From: an uncultured Prevotellaceae bacterium
Lineage (GTDB): Bacteria > Bacteroidota > Bacteroidia > Bacteroidales > Bacteroidaceae
DNA length: 33,259 bases
Direction of reading: 5' to 3'
NCBI GenBank assembly: GCA_900316445.1
Contig: ONCZ01000031.1
Location: 1-33,259, forward strand
The translations under genes were made by a program, and so were the position numbers. Position 1 is the stretch's first letter. Each line of letters opens with the position of its first letter. This document shows positions 17,254 through 24,295 of this stretch, in pieces. Under the pieces are notes generated by a model. It was given only the letters and a program-made list of their open reading frames with translations. It ran no database searches and was not told the DNA's origin.

Positions 17254-18027
17254 ATGGCAAATCAGATACATCCATTGGCAGTCGTTGACCCAGAAGCCAA
17301 GATTGGTGACGGTAACATCATTGGTCCTTTCTGTGTGATAGACAAGAATGTCGTCATCGGCGACAACAACAGGTTACTCAACAACGTGACCATTCACTAC
17401 GGAGCCCGCATCGGCAATGGCAACGAGTTATTCCCAGGAGCCTCTATCTCCACGAAACCTCAGGACTTGAAGTTCCAAGGCGAGGATACAACCTGCGAGA
17501 TCGGCGACAACAACAGCATCCGTGAGAATGTGACCATCAGTCGCGGTACGGCCTCAAAGGGCAAGACCGTCATAGGCAACGGCAATCTGCTGATGGAGAA
17601 TATGCACGTGGCCCACGACTGTGTGATCGGCAACGGCTGCATCATCGGCAACTCGACGAAGTTTGCCGGTGAGGTCGAGGTTGATGATTATGCGATTATC
17701 TCCGCCACCTGTCTGTTCCACCAGTTCTGTAAGGTAGGCAGCTACATCATGTTCCAAGGCGGCTCACGCACAAGTCAGGATATTCCGCCCTACGTCATCG
17801 CAGGCAAGGAGCCTGTGCGCTATGCTGGTGTGAACCTCGTAGGCTTGCGTCGCAGAGGCTTTCCCCGTGAGACCATCGAAGCCATCCACGAGGCCTATCG
17901 TATCATCTACTCCCAGGGCGTCCTGAAAGACGGTGTGGCGATGGCCCGCGAACAGTTCCCAGACTCGAAGGAAGTGGAATATATCTGCTCGTTTATTGAG
18001 AACTCCAAGCGTGGCGTCATCAGATAG
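17254..18027 (+). CDS. lpxA: Acyl-ACP--UDP-N-acetylglucosamine O-acyltransferase
   Basis: The first enzyme of lipid A synthesis, transferring a 3-hydroxyacyl chain to UDP-GlcNAc. The 257 residues are the usual length. The N-terminal two thirds are hexapeptide repeats (for example AKIGDGNIIGPFCVI) forming a beta-helix. Catalytic H121 lies in MHVAHDCVIGN, and GLRRRGFPRETIEAI begins the C-terminal helical domain. The start is one base after the lpxC/fabZ stop, so translation is probably coupled. The stop is followed at once by a heptamer array leading into miaA. Confidence 0.96.
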   Translation: MANQIHPLAVVDPEAKIGDGNIIGPFCVIDKNVVIGDNNRLLNNVTIHYGARIGNGNELFPGASISTKPQDLKFQGEDTTCEIGDNNSIRENVTISRGTASKGKTVIGNGNLLMENMHVAHDCVIGNGCIIGNSTKFAGEVEVDDYAIISATCLFHQFCKVGSYIMFQGGSRTSQDIPPYVIAGKEPVRYAGVNLVGLRRRGFPRETIEAIHEAYRIIYSQGVLKDGVAMAREQFPDSKEVEYICSFIENSKRGVIR

Positions 18028-18075
18028 TTTGCGGTTTGCAGTAGTTTACGGTTTACAGTAGTTTACGGTTTACGG
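18028..18075 (+). repeat. Heptamer array between lpxA and miaA
   Basis: TTTGCGG, TTTGCAG, TAG, TTTACGG, TTTACAG, TAG, TTTACGG, TTTACGG. Two heptamers plus TAG form a 17 bp unit repeated nearly three times. It begins directly after the lpxA stop and runs into the first codons of the miaA reading frame, where an ATG would be expected. Confidence 0.9.
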
Positions 18076-19001
18076 ATAAAACGCTCATCGTAATAACAGG
18101 ACCCACCGCCGTCGGGAAGACTGCCGTCAGTCTGGGCATTGCCAAGCATTTTGGCATCCCCGTCATCAATGCAGACTCGCGACAGATATTCAAGGAACTG
18201 CGCATCGGCACAGCCCGTCCCACGGAGGCAGAGATGGAAGAAGTGAAGCACTACTTTGTGGGCACACTGGGCATCGAGGACTATTACAGCGCATCGCTCT
18301 ATGAGCAACAGGTGCTGGAGCTGTTGGATAAGGAGTTTCAATCTCACGACTACGCCCTGCTCTCTGGTGGCAGCATGATGTATATCGACGCCGTATGCGA
18401 CGGCATTGACGATATCCCCACCATCGACGACCAGACCCGTGAGACCATGAAGAGGCGACTGAAGGAAGAAGGCCTTGAGGCACTCGTTGAGGAGTTGAGA
18501 AGGCTAGACCCAGACTACTACGAGATCGTTGACCGCCAGAATCCCCGTCGCGTGGTGCACGCCCTCGAAATCTGCGTGATGACAGGCAAGACTTACACTT
18601 CGTTTAGGAAAAAGGAGTCAGGAGTCAGGAGTCAGGAGAGCAGTAGAAATGTGAGGCCATTCCGTATTATAAAAATCGGTCTCGACCGTCCACGGGAAGA
18701 GCTTTACAATCGCATCAACGCCCGCGTGGATCAGATGATGAGCGACGGCCTGCTCGACGAAGTGAAGGCACTCTATCCGAAGAAGGAGCTGAACGCGCTG
18801 AACACCGTCGGCTATAAAGAACTCTTCGACTATCTCGACGGACGCTGGCCACTGGAGGAGGCTGTGGAACGCATCAAGGGCAACACCCGCCGCTATGCCC
18901 GCAAGCAGCTCACATGGTATAAGAAAGACGAACATATCAGATGGTTTCATCCAGACGACAAACAATCATTAATGAACTACATATTAAAAGACTATGAGTA
19001 A
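18072..19001 (+). CDS. miaA: tRNA dimethylallyltransferase with no canonical start codon
   Basis: It isopentenylates A37 of tRNAs reading UNN codons. The reading frame contains the P-loop GPTAVGKT (18099-18122), NADSRQIF, LSGGSMMYIDAVCDG, QNPRRVVHALE and the C-terminal ARKQLTWYKKDE, so it is a complete MiaA. However, no ATG, GTG or TTG lies between the in-frame TAG at 18042 and the P-loop; the first ATG (18234) would remove the ATP site. The frame just before DKTLIVITGP reads ACG at 18072, one base from ATG and part of a heptamer repeat, and I place the start there. About 14 extra residues near 178-193 come from a GGAGTCA repeat. The gene overlaps the next by 8 bp. Function is certain; expression is uncertain. 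Confidence 0.85.
   Translation, partial: TDKTLIVITGPTAVGKTAVSLGIAKHFGIPVINADSRQIFKELRIGTARPTEAEMEEVKHYFVGTLGIEDYYSASLYEQQVLELLDKEFQSHDYALLSGGSMMYIDAVCDGIDDIPTIDDQTRETMKRRLKEEGLEALVEELRRLDPDYYEIVDRQNPRRVVHALEICVMTGKTYTSFRKKESGVRSQESSRNVRPFRIIKIGLDRPREELYNRINARVDQMMSDGLLDEVKALYPKKELNALNTVGYKELFDYLDGRWPLEEAVERIKGNTRRYARKQLTWYKKDEHIRWFHPDDKQSLMNYILKDYE
18614..18638 (+). repeat. GGAGTCA heptamer array inside miaA
   Basis: GGAGTCA is repeated three times exactly, plus a partial unit, within the miaA coding sequence. It encodes an extra polar segment (roughly ESGVRSQE) between the conserved TGKTYTSFR and RPFRIIKIGL. Since 7 is not a multiple of 3, gain or loss of one unit would frameshift the gene. 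Confidence 0.85.
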
Positions 19002-21489
19002 CGAATCATCAAACATCATAAGCCGCACCCTTCAGTGGTGCAAGCAGAAGCTGGCAGCAGCCTGGCAATGGTACAAGCATCTCTACAAGGGTCGCCCATG
19101 GTATATTAAGGTACTGTCATTTGTCATATCTGTCATCCTCGCCTTCTTTCTCTACCTTGGAGCCGTAGACATCAACTTCCTGTGGCTCTTCGGCAAGTCG
19201 CCCTCGATGTCGACCATCAAGAACAAGCGCCCTGCGGAGGCCTCAATCATCTACAGTGCCGACGGCAAGCAGATCGGCAAGTTCTTCAGTGAGAACCGTA
19301 CGCCTGTAACCTACGAGGAGGTGAATCCCGTATTCTGGCAGGCACTCATCTCTACTGAGGACGAACATTTCTATCATCACCACGGCATCGACTATACCGC
19401 CTTCGTAGCCGTCGCCAAGGACTATATCCTCCATCGCGACGCCCGTGGAGCCTCGACCATCACCCAGCAGCTGGCCAAGAACCTCTTCCGCACACGCTCT
19501 GAATACTCTACAGGCCTCTTGGGAAACATTCCCGGACTGAAGATGCTCATCATGAAGAGCAAGGAATGGATCACCGCCTACAAACTCGAATACTTCTTCA
19601 CCAAGGAAGAAATCCTGACGCAGTATGCCAACACCGTAGACTTCGGCTCCAACGCCTTCGGCATCAAGACCGCCTGCAAGACCTACTTCGGCTGTTCGCC
19701 CAAAGACTTGAAGCCTGAGAACGCCGCCATCCTCGTAGGCATGCTCAAGGCCACCACCTACTACAATCCCCTCATCAATCCCGACAACGCCATCAAGCGC
19801 CGCAACATCGTGCTCGACCTCACGCAGCAGCACGGACACCTGTCGAAGGAAGTCTGTGACTCACTGAAGCAGTTGGAAATCAAACTCGACTACAGCGTGG
19901 AGAGTGCCTACGACGGCGATGCCAACTACTTCCGCGAGGCCGTCTCAGACTATCTGAAGGACTGGTGCAAGGAGTTCTACGACAACCGCAACGCCCTCTA
20001 TACCGAAGGCTTGAAGATCTACACCACCCTCGACTCACGCATGCAGCAGTATGCCGAGGAGGCTGCCTACAAGCAGATGAAGGAGGTGCAGAAGACCTTC
20101 AACCAGCACTGGGGCTCCACCAATCCCTGGCAGGATGAGCGCCACATAGAGATCAAGAACTTCATCGAGGACATCGCCAAGCGGCAGCCCGTCTACAAAT
20201 ACCTCTCAAAGAAATACGACGGCAACGAGGACTCCATCAACTACTACCTGAACCTGCCCCACCCCGTCAAGGTGTTCGACTACGAGCAGGGACAGGTGGT
20301 GAAGGAACTCTCCACGATGGACTCCATCCGTTACATGGTGCGCTTCATGCACTGCGGCTTCGTGGCGATGGAACCCCAGACGGGCCACGTGAAAGCCTGG
20401 GTGGGCGACATCGATTTCCGCTCATGGAAATACGACAAGGTGACTGCCATGCGCCAGCCTGGCTCCACCTTCAAGCTCTTCGTCTATACGGAGGCGATGA
20501 ATCAGGGCATCTCTCCCTGCGACACCCGTAAGGACGAGTATTTTGCCATGAAGGTGATGGATCACGGCAAGGAGGTCACCTGGGCTCCCACCAATGCCGA
20601 CGGACACTTCTCTGGAGCCAACATCACCCTGAAGCAGGCCTTCGCGATGAGTATCAACTCCGTAGCCGTCCGTCTGGGACAGGAATGCGGCATTGAGAAC
20701 ATCGTGAACACCGCCCACAACATGGGCATCAAGTCGAAACTCGACCCCACGCCCTCGCTCACCCTCGGCTCCAGCGACGTGAACCTTCTGGAGATGGTGA
20801 ACGCCTATTGTACGCCTGTGAACGACGGCAAGCACATCGATCCTGTACTTGTGGCGAAGATTGAAGACCGCGACGGCAACGTGATCTACCAGGCTCCGAC
20901 AGAAGCCAAGCAGGTCATCCCCTATCGCTCTGCCTTCCTCGTGCAGCAGCTGTTGAAGGGCGGTATGAGCGGCACCAGTTCTCGACTGATGGGCTTCGTG
21001 GGCTACGACAAGGCTGCCGACACCGACTTCGGCGGCAAGACAGGAACATCTAATAATCACTCCGACGCCTGGTTCATCGGCACCACGCCCAAGCTCGTCG
21101 TAGGTGCCTGGGTGGGCGGCGAATACCGCAGCATCCACTTCCGCACAGGCATGCTCGGACAGGGTAACCGCACGGCTCTCCCCATCTGCGGCTACTTCCT
21201 CGGCTCTGTGCTCAACGACAAGGACTTCAAACAGTACCGCTGCAAGTTCAGCGACCCGCACCACGATACGACGCTCTATTCGACAGAGTATGACTGCGGC
21301 GGCTACTTCAGCGCACCATCCGACTCAGACTCCATCAGCGTTGACTCACTCGACATCGACGAGCTCGATCCATATACCGCCGTCGATGAATGGGGCAATC
21401 CTGTGCCACCGCCTCACGACGAAGACTCTGAGGCACAGCCTGAACCTACTGAATCAGAGAACACGGAGGCCACCAGGGATGAAGACTAA
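18994..21489 (+). CDS. Class A penicillin-binding protein (PBP1A type)
   Basis: A bifunctional peptidoglycan synthase of 831 residues. A cytoplasmic N-terminus and one membrane helix (about 38-60) anchor it in the inner membrane. The glycosyltransferase domain (about 85-270) has catalytic glutamate E122 in ISTEDEHFYHHHGID and RGASTITQQLAKNLF. The transpeptidase domain has S491-T-F-K494 in RQPGSTFK, S553-I-N555 and K682-T-G684. The last 55 residues are an acidic, proline-rich tail. The start overlaps the miaA stop by 8 bp. Part of the membrane helix is encoded by a copy of the TGTCAT repeat found elsewhere in the window. Confidence 0.95.
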   Translation: MSNESSNIISRTLQWCKQKLAAAWQWYKHLYKGRPWYIKVLSFVISVILAFFLYLGAVDINFLWLFGKSPSMSTIKNKRPAEASIIYSADGKQIGKFFSENRTPVTYEEVNPVFWQALISTEDEHFYHHHGIDYTAFVAVAKDYILHRDARGASTITQQLAKNLFRTRSEYSTGLLGNIPGLKMLIMKSKEWITAYKLEYFFTKEEILTQYANTVDFGSNAFGIKTACKTYFGCSPKDLKPENAAILVGMLKATTYYNPLINPDNAIKRRNIVLDLTQQHGHLSKEVCDSLKQLEIKLDYSVESAYDGDANYFREAVSDYLKDWCKEFYDNRNALYTEGLKIYTTLDSRMQQYAEEAAYKQMKEVQKTFNQHWGSTNPWQDERHIEIKNFIEDIAKRQPVYKYLSKKYDGNEDSINYYLNLPHPVKVFDYEQGQVVKELSTMDSIRYMVRFMHCGFVAMEPQTGHVKAWVGDIDFRSWKYDKVTAMRQPGSTFKLFVYTEAMNQGISPCDTRKDEYFAMKVMDHGKEVTWAPTNADGHFSGANITLKQAFAMSINSVAVRLGQECGIENIVNTAHNMGIKSKLDPTPSLTLGSSDVNLLEMVNAYCTPVNDGKHIDPVLVAKIEDRDGNVIYQAPTEAKQVIPYRSAFLVQQLLKGGMSGTSSRLMGFVGYDKAADTDFGGKTGTSNNHSDAWFIGTTPKLVVGAWVGGEYRSIHFRTGMLGQGNRTALPICGYFLGSVLNDKDFKQYRCKFSDPHHDTTLYSTEYDCGGYFSAPSDSDSISVDSLDIDELDPYTAVDEWGNPVPPPHDEDSEAQPEPTESENTEATRDED
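19113..19136 (+). repeat. TGTCAT element core inside the PBP1A membrane helix
   Basis: ACTGTCATTTGTCATAT followed by CTGTCAT matches the intergenic element at 24209 in 23 of 24 positions. It encodes residues 40-48 of the protein (VLSFVISVI). The TGACA half at the start of the element is absent here. Confidence 0.6.
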
Positions 21490-21499
21490 GCGCAGAATC

Positions 21500-21527
21500 T
21501 GACACTGTCATTTGTCAGAATTGTCAT
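21500..21527 (+). repeat. TGTCAT element copy 1, before the helicase gene
   Basis: TGACACTGTCATTTGTCAGA then ATTGTCAT. It has a TGACA-C-TGTCA dyad followed by TGTCA repeats at +7 and +16. It occupies most of the 47 bp between the PBP1A stop and the helicase ATG at 21537. Confidence 0.85.
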
Positions 21528-21536
21528 CTTTTTGCA

Positions 21537-23399
21537 ATGAGCAGCCAAGAAGAATCGTTAGACCTTGAAAACAAGGAGTGGCAAGACGCCCTGCAGATTG
21601 TGAACTACACCCGCCGCTCGCTTTTCCTCACGGGAAAGGCAGGCACGGGCAAGAGCACTTTTCTCCGCTACGTCTCGAAGCACACGAAGAAGAAGCACGT
21701 GATCCTCGCCCCTACGGGCATCGCGGCCATCAACGCAGGCGGCTCCACGCTGCACAGTTTCTTCCGTCTGCCCTTCCATCCCCTGCTGCCCAACGATTCG
21801 CGCTACGATCGTCGGCATATCAAGGAAACGCTGAAATACACAGGTGCCCAGCGCAAGCTGATACGTGAAGTCGAACTCATCATCATCGACGAGATATCAA
21901 TGGTGCGGGCAGACATCATCGACTTCATCGACAAGGTGCTGCGCATCTATACCCGCAACCCTGAGCCCTTCGGCGGCAAACAGCTGTTGCTTGTGGGTGA
22001 CATCTTCCAGCTCGAGCCCGTGCTCAAAGACGATGAGCGCCAGCTGCTGCAGCCCTTCTACCCCTCGCCCTACTTCTTCAATGCGAAAGTGTGGCAGCAG
22101 ATGCCCGTTGTCTCCATCGAGCTCCGCAAGGTCTATCGTCAGTCTGACCCTGCCTTCATCGCCATCCTCGACCGCATCCGCAACAACACCGCCACTACTG
22201 CCGATTTACAAGCACTTAACGCCAGAGTAATCTCTTCCCCTCCTAAGTTAGGAGGGGTGTCCGAAGGACGGGGTGGTCTGAACACACCATCCGCACAATC
22301 AAGCCCCCAAACTAATCAAGCCCCACTCCCTTCGGGAGGGGTTGGGGGTGGGTTCCTAATCACCCTCGCTACTCGCCGCGACACCGTCGATTACATCAAC
22401 GAGCAACACCTCTCGGCCCTCGACGGCTCGCCATCCATCTTCTTCGGCGCCATCAAGGGCGACTTCCCTGAAACCTCTCTCCCCACGCCGATGGAACTCC
22501 AATTAAAGCCTGGTGCGCAGGTCATCTTCATCAAGAACGACAAGGACAAACGTTGGGTAAACGGCACCCTTGGCACCATCGACTACATCGACGAGGAAGA
22601 GGGTATCATCGGCATCATCAACGAACAGGGTCAGGAGTTCGATGTCGAGCGCGAAGTATGGGAAAATATGCGCTACACCTTCAACGAAAAGGAGCAGAAG
22701 ATCGAAGAAGATTTATTAGGCACCTACACGCAATTCCCTATTCGTCTGGCGTGGGCCATCACCGTCCACAAGAGCCAGGGACTGACATTCTCGCAAGTAG
22801 CAATCGATTTCGGTGGAGGCGGTGCCTTTGCCGGAGGACAGACCTACGTGGCCCTCTCCCGTTGCACTTCTCTCGAAGGCATCACCCTCAAGGAGCCCAT
22901 CCGTCAGAGTGACGTTTTCGTGCGTGCCGAAGTAGTGCAGTTTGCCAGCCGCTACAATGATGCCTCGCTCATCGCACAGGCGATGCAGGAAGGCAAGGCC
23001 GACCGCGAATATCACGATGCCGTGATGGCCTTCGACCGAGGTGACTTCGATGCCTTCCTCAACCATTTCTTCCTGGCCATCCACTCCCGCTATGACATCG
23101 AGAAGCCCCACGCCCGCCGCCTTATCCGCCGCAAGCTGGAGATCATCAACCGCCAGCGCCGCACCATCTCCGAACTCCAGGAAAAACACGCCTCAGAGCT
23201 CCAGTCCCTGCAATCTAAACTCGACGCGCAAAACGAACTCCTCAAGCGCCTCGCCGCCGAATATACCATCATGGGCCGCGAGTGCGAGCATGAGCACATG
23301 ACCGACGCCGCCATCCGCAACTACGAGAAGGCCCTCGAGCTCTATCCCGATGCCGGTGACGCCCGCCGCCGCCTCAAAAAACTCCAGAAAAAGTCCTAA
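21537..23399 (+). CDS. PIF1-like superfamily 1 DNA helicase with C-terminal coiled coil and TPR
   Basis: A 620-residue ATPase. Walker A GKAGTGKS is at residues 33-40, LAPTGIAAINAGG is motif Ia, IIIDEISMVRAD is the Walker B region, and VGDIFQLEPV is motif III. After an insertion, TVHKSQGLTF and YVALSRCTSLEGI are motifs V and VI of the PIF1/RecD family. The C-terminus (about 525-580) is a charged coiled coil and ends in a TPR-like segment, AIRNYEKALELYPDAGDA. Such proteins unwind DNA, often at structured sites. About 41 residues (233-273) come from an in-frame palindromic repeat between ARVIS and FLITLATRRDT. The start is the ATG just after the TGTCAT element. Confidence 0.87.
   Translation: MSSQEESLDLENKEWQDALQIVNYTRRSLFLTGKAGTGKSTFLRYVSKHTKKKHVILAPTGIAAINAGGSTLHSFFRLPFHPLLPNDSRYDRRHIKETLKYTGAQRKLIREVELIIIDEISMVRADIIDFIDKVLRIYTRNPEPFGGKQLLLVGDIFQLEPVLKDDERQLLQPFYPSPYFFNAKVWQQMPVVSIELRKVYRQSDPAFIAILDRIRNNTATTADLQALNARVISSPPKLGGVSEGRGGLNTPSAQSSPQTNQAPLPSGGVGGGFLITLATRRDTVDYINEQHLSALDGSPSIFFGAIKGDFPETSLPTPMELQLKPGAQVIFIKNDKDKRWVNGTLGTIDYIDEEEGIIGIINEQGQEFDVEREVWENMRYTFNEKEQKIEEDLLGTYTQFPIRLAWAITVHKSQGLTFSQVAIDFGGGGAFAGGQTYVALSRCTSLEGITLKEPIRQSDVFVRAEVVQFASRYNDASLIAQAMQEGKADREYHDAVMAFDRGDFDAFLNHFFLAIHSRYDIEKPHARRLIRRKLEIINRQRRTISELQEKHASELQSLQSKLDAQNELLKRLAAEYTIMGRECEHEHMTDAAIRNYEKALELYPDAGDARRRLKKLQKKS
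22234..22356. repeat. Palindromic element in frame inside the helicase gene
   Basis: The left arm TTCCCCTCCTAAGTTAGG continues to GGTGGTCTGAAC, the same arm seen at the 3' ends of the elements at 27579, 28571 and 31607 (reverse complement). The right part is a different GC-rich hairpin (CACTCCCTTCGGGAGGGG). It encodes a P-, G- and S-rich linker that interrupts the helicase between conserved motifs without breaking the frame. Confidence 0.85.
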
Positions 23400-23431
23400 A
23401 ACCCTACGGAATTAAGGAGTTTGCTTAATCA

Positions 23432-23507
23432 GAATTAATTTTTAAGTTAATTCCTTGCATATTTCAGAAATAGTTCTTATCTTTGCAGCGTGATAACTTA
23501 AAAGTTA
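23432..23507 (+). promoter_or_regulatory. Promoter and likely operators of the toxin-antitoxin pair
   Basis: A -7 box TATCTTTG (23478-23485) follows CTTG (23454-23457) by 20 nt. Two dyads flank it: GAATTAA/TTAATTC (23432-23453), touching the -33 element, and TAACTT-AA-AAGTTA (23494-23507) near the transcription start. Both include AAGTTA-type half-sites. This layout fits autorepression by the antitoxin; binding itself is inferred. Confidence 0.65.
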
Positions 23508-23529
23508 AGAACAACAATACTGTACTTGG

Positions 23530-23856
23530 ATGGACAAGATAGCAGAAATAGGTGCCTTAGAGAGGTATTTCCGCCCTGAAGGCAGATACGGAGATGGTGT
23601 TGGTGTGATTCCAATTGATGTTGGCAACAAAGTTCGTCTGTACTGTCTGCGATTGTCTGACAAGATTTTGGTGTTCGGAAATGGAGGAGTCAAGGATACG
23701 GCTACATGGCAGGAAAGCGAGGAATTGGCTCCCTATGTGAAACTCTTGATCGATACGAGCCGATTTATTTCATCGCGCATGAACGACGGCTCGTTGGTTT
23801 TGGTTGATAAGGAAATCATTGGTGACTTAAACTTTACGCGAGATGAAGAGAAGTAG
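23530..23856 (+). CDS. Putative HigB/RelE-like toxin of a type II module
   Basis: A 108-residue protein just upstream of, and overlapping by 14 bp, a small HTH protein. The core GDGVGVIPIDVGNKVRLYCLRLSDKILVFGNGGVKD has the alternating strands and basic KVRLYCLR of RelE/HigB-type RNase toxins found in Bacteroidetes (toxin gene first). Basic residues are modest and catalytic residues cannot be fixed by eye. The gene begins about 40 nt after a strong promoter with two inverted repeats. The pairing with an HTH protein is the main evidence for the role; the family name is moderately supported. Confidence 0.6.
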   Translation: MDKIAEIGALERYFRPEGRYGDGVGVIPIDVGNKVRLYCLRLSDKILVFGNGGVKDTATWQESEELAPYVKLLIDTSRFISSRMNDGSLVLVDKEIIGDLNFTRDEEK

Positions 23857-24187
23857 TATTATTGAGGCAAGGCGCATGCAGGTTAATCCTGAGGTGCGAC
23901 AGAGGGTGGATCTTTCGTTCCAGATAGTCGACCGCATCTATGAGATTCTCCAGGCTAAGGGCCTCAGACAGAAAGACCTCGCTCAGCTACTGGGCAAAAA
24001 GGAGGCAGAAATCAGCAAGTGGATGCGTGGCACACACAATTTCACAATCGACACACTCGTATCCATCGAGCATGCCCTTGGCGCTCCCATCTTACAAGTC
24101 GTACACACAAAAGCATTCGTCGATGCCTACGACTACCAGCCCATGATGGTCAGCGAACCACTTGAAGCCCCCACACCTGATAAGTGA
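23843..24187 (+). CDS. XRE-family HTH antitoxin
   Basis: A 114-residue protein with a helix-turn-helix of the Cro/C1 (XRE) type at about 41-75: LRQKDLAQLLGKKEAEISKW is the recognition unit and MRGTHNFTIDTLVSIEHALG completes the bundle. An N-terminal helix rich in charged residues precedes it, and a C-terminal tail ending in PTPDK is probably flexible. It overlaps the toxin gene by 14 bp, so the two are co-translated. It likely neutralises the upstream protein and represses the shared promoter at the dyads around 23432-23507. Confidence 0.8.
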   Translation: MKRSSIIEARRMQVNPEVRQRVDLSFQIVDRIYEILQAKGLRQKDLAQLLGKKEAEISKWMRGTHNFTIDTLVSIEHALGAPILQVVHTKAFVDAYDYQPMMVSEPLEAPTPDK

Positions 24188-24208
24188 CAGTGCCCTCCCC
24201 TTCGGAAA

Positions 24209-24236
24209 TGACACTGTCATTTGTCATATTTGTCAT
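24209..24236 (+). repeat. TGTCAT element copy 2
   Basis: TGACACTGTCATTTGTCATA then TTTGTCAT, preceded by CGGAAA. It lies between the antitoxin stop and the terminator, and faces copy 3 (25953-25980, minus) across the lipoprotein gene. Confidence 0.9.
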
Positions 24237-24243
24237 ACAAAAT

Positions 24244-24273
24244 AATCCCCGACGCCGCTGAGCATCGGGGATT
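24244..24273 (-). terminator. Terminator of the lipoprotein gene (possibly bidirectional)
   Basis: AATCCCCGA (24244-24252) pairs with TCGGGGATT (24265-24273), a 9 bp stem with a 12 nt loop, about 23 nt beyond the lipoprotein stop on the minus strand. It is followed on that strand by ATTTTGTATGAC. It may also stop transcripts from the toxin-antitoxin pair. Confidence 0.7.
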
Positions 24274-24295
24274 GTTGTATGAAGAAGTCGGGAGA

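Noticed and set aside
18234-19001. Taking the first ATG of the miaA frame (18234) as the start
   Set aside because: It would delete the ATP-binding loop, although the upstream codons encode it perfectly in frame.
22391-22579. Minus-strand short open frames within the helicase and PBP genes
   Set aside because: They lack start signals and family motifs and lie opposite well-supported coding sequence.
24209-24273. TGTCAT element as a transcription terminator
   Set aside because: Its dyad is only 5 bp and the separate 9 bp hairpin next to it explains termination; the element also occurs upstream of genes.
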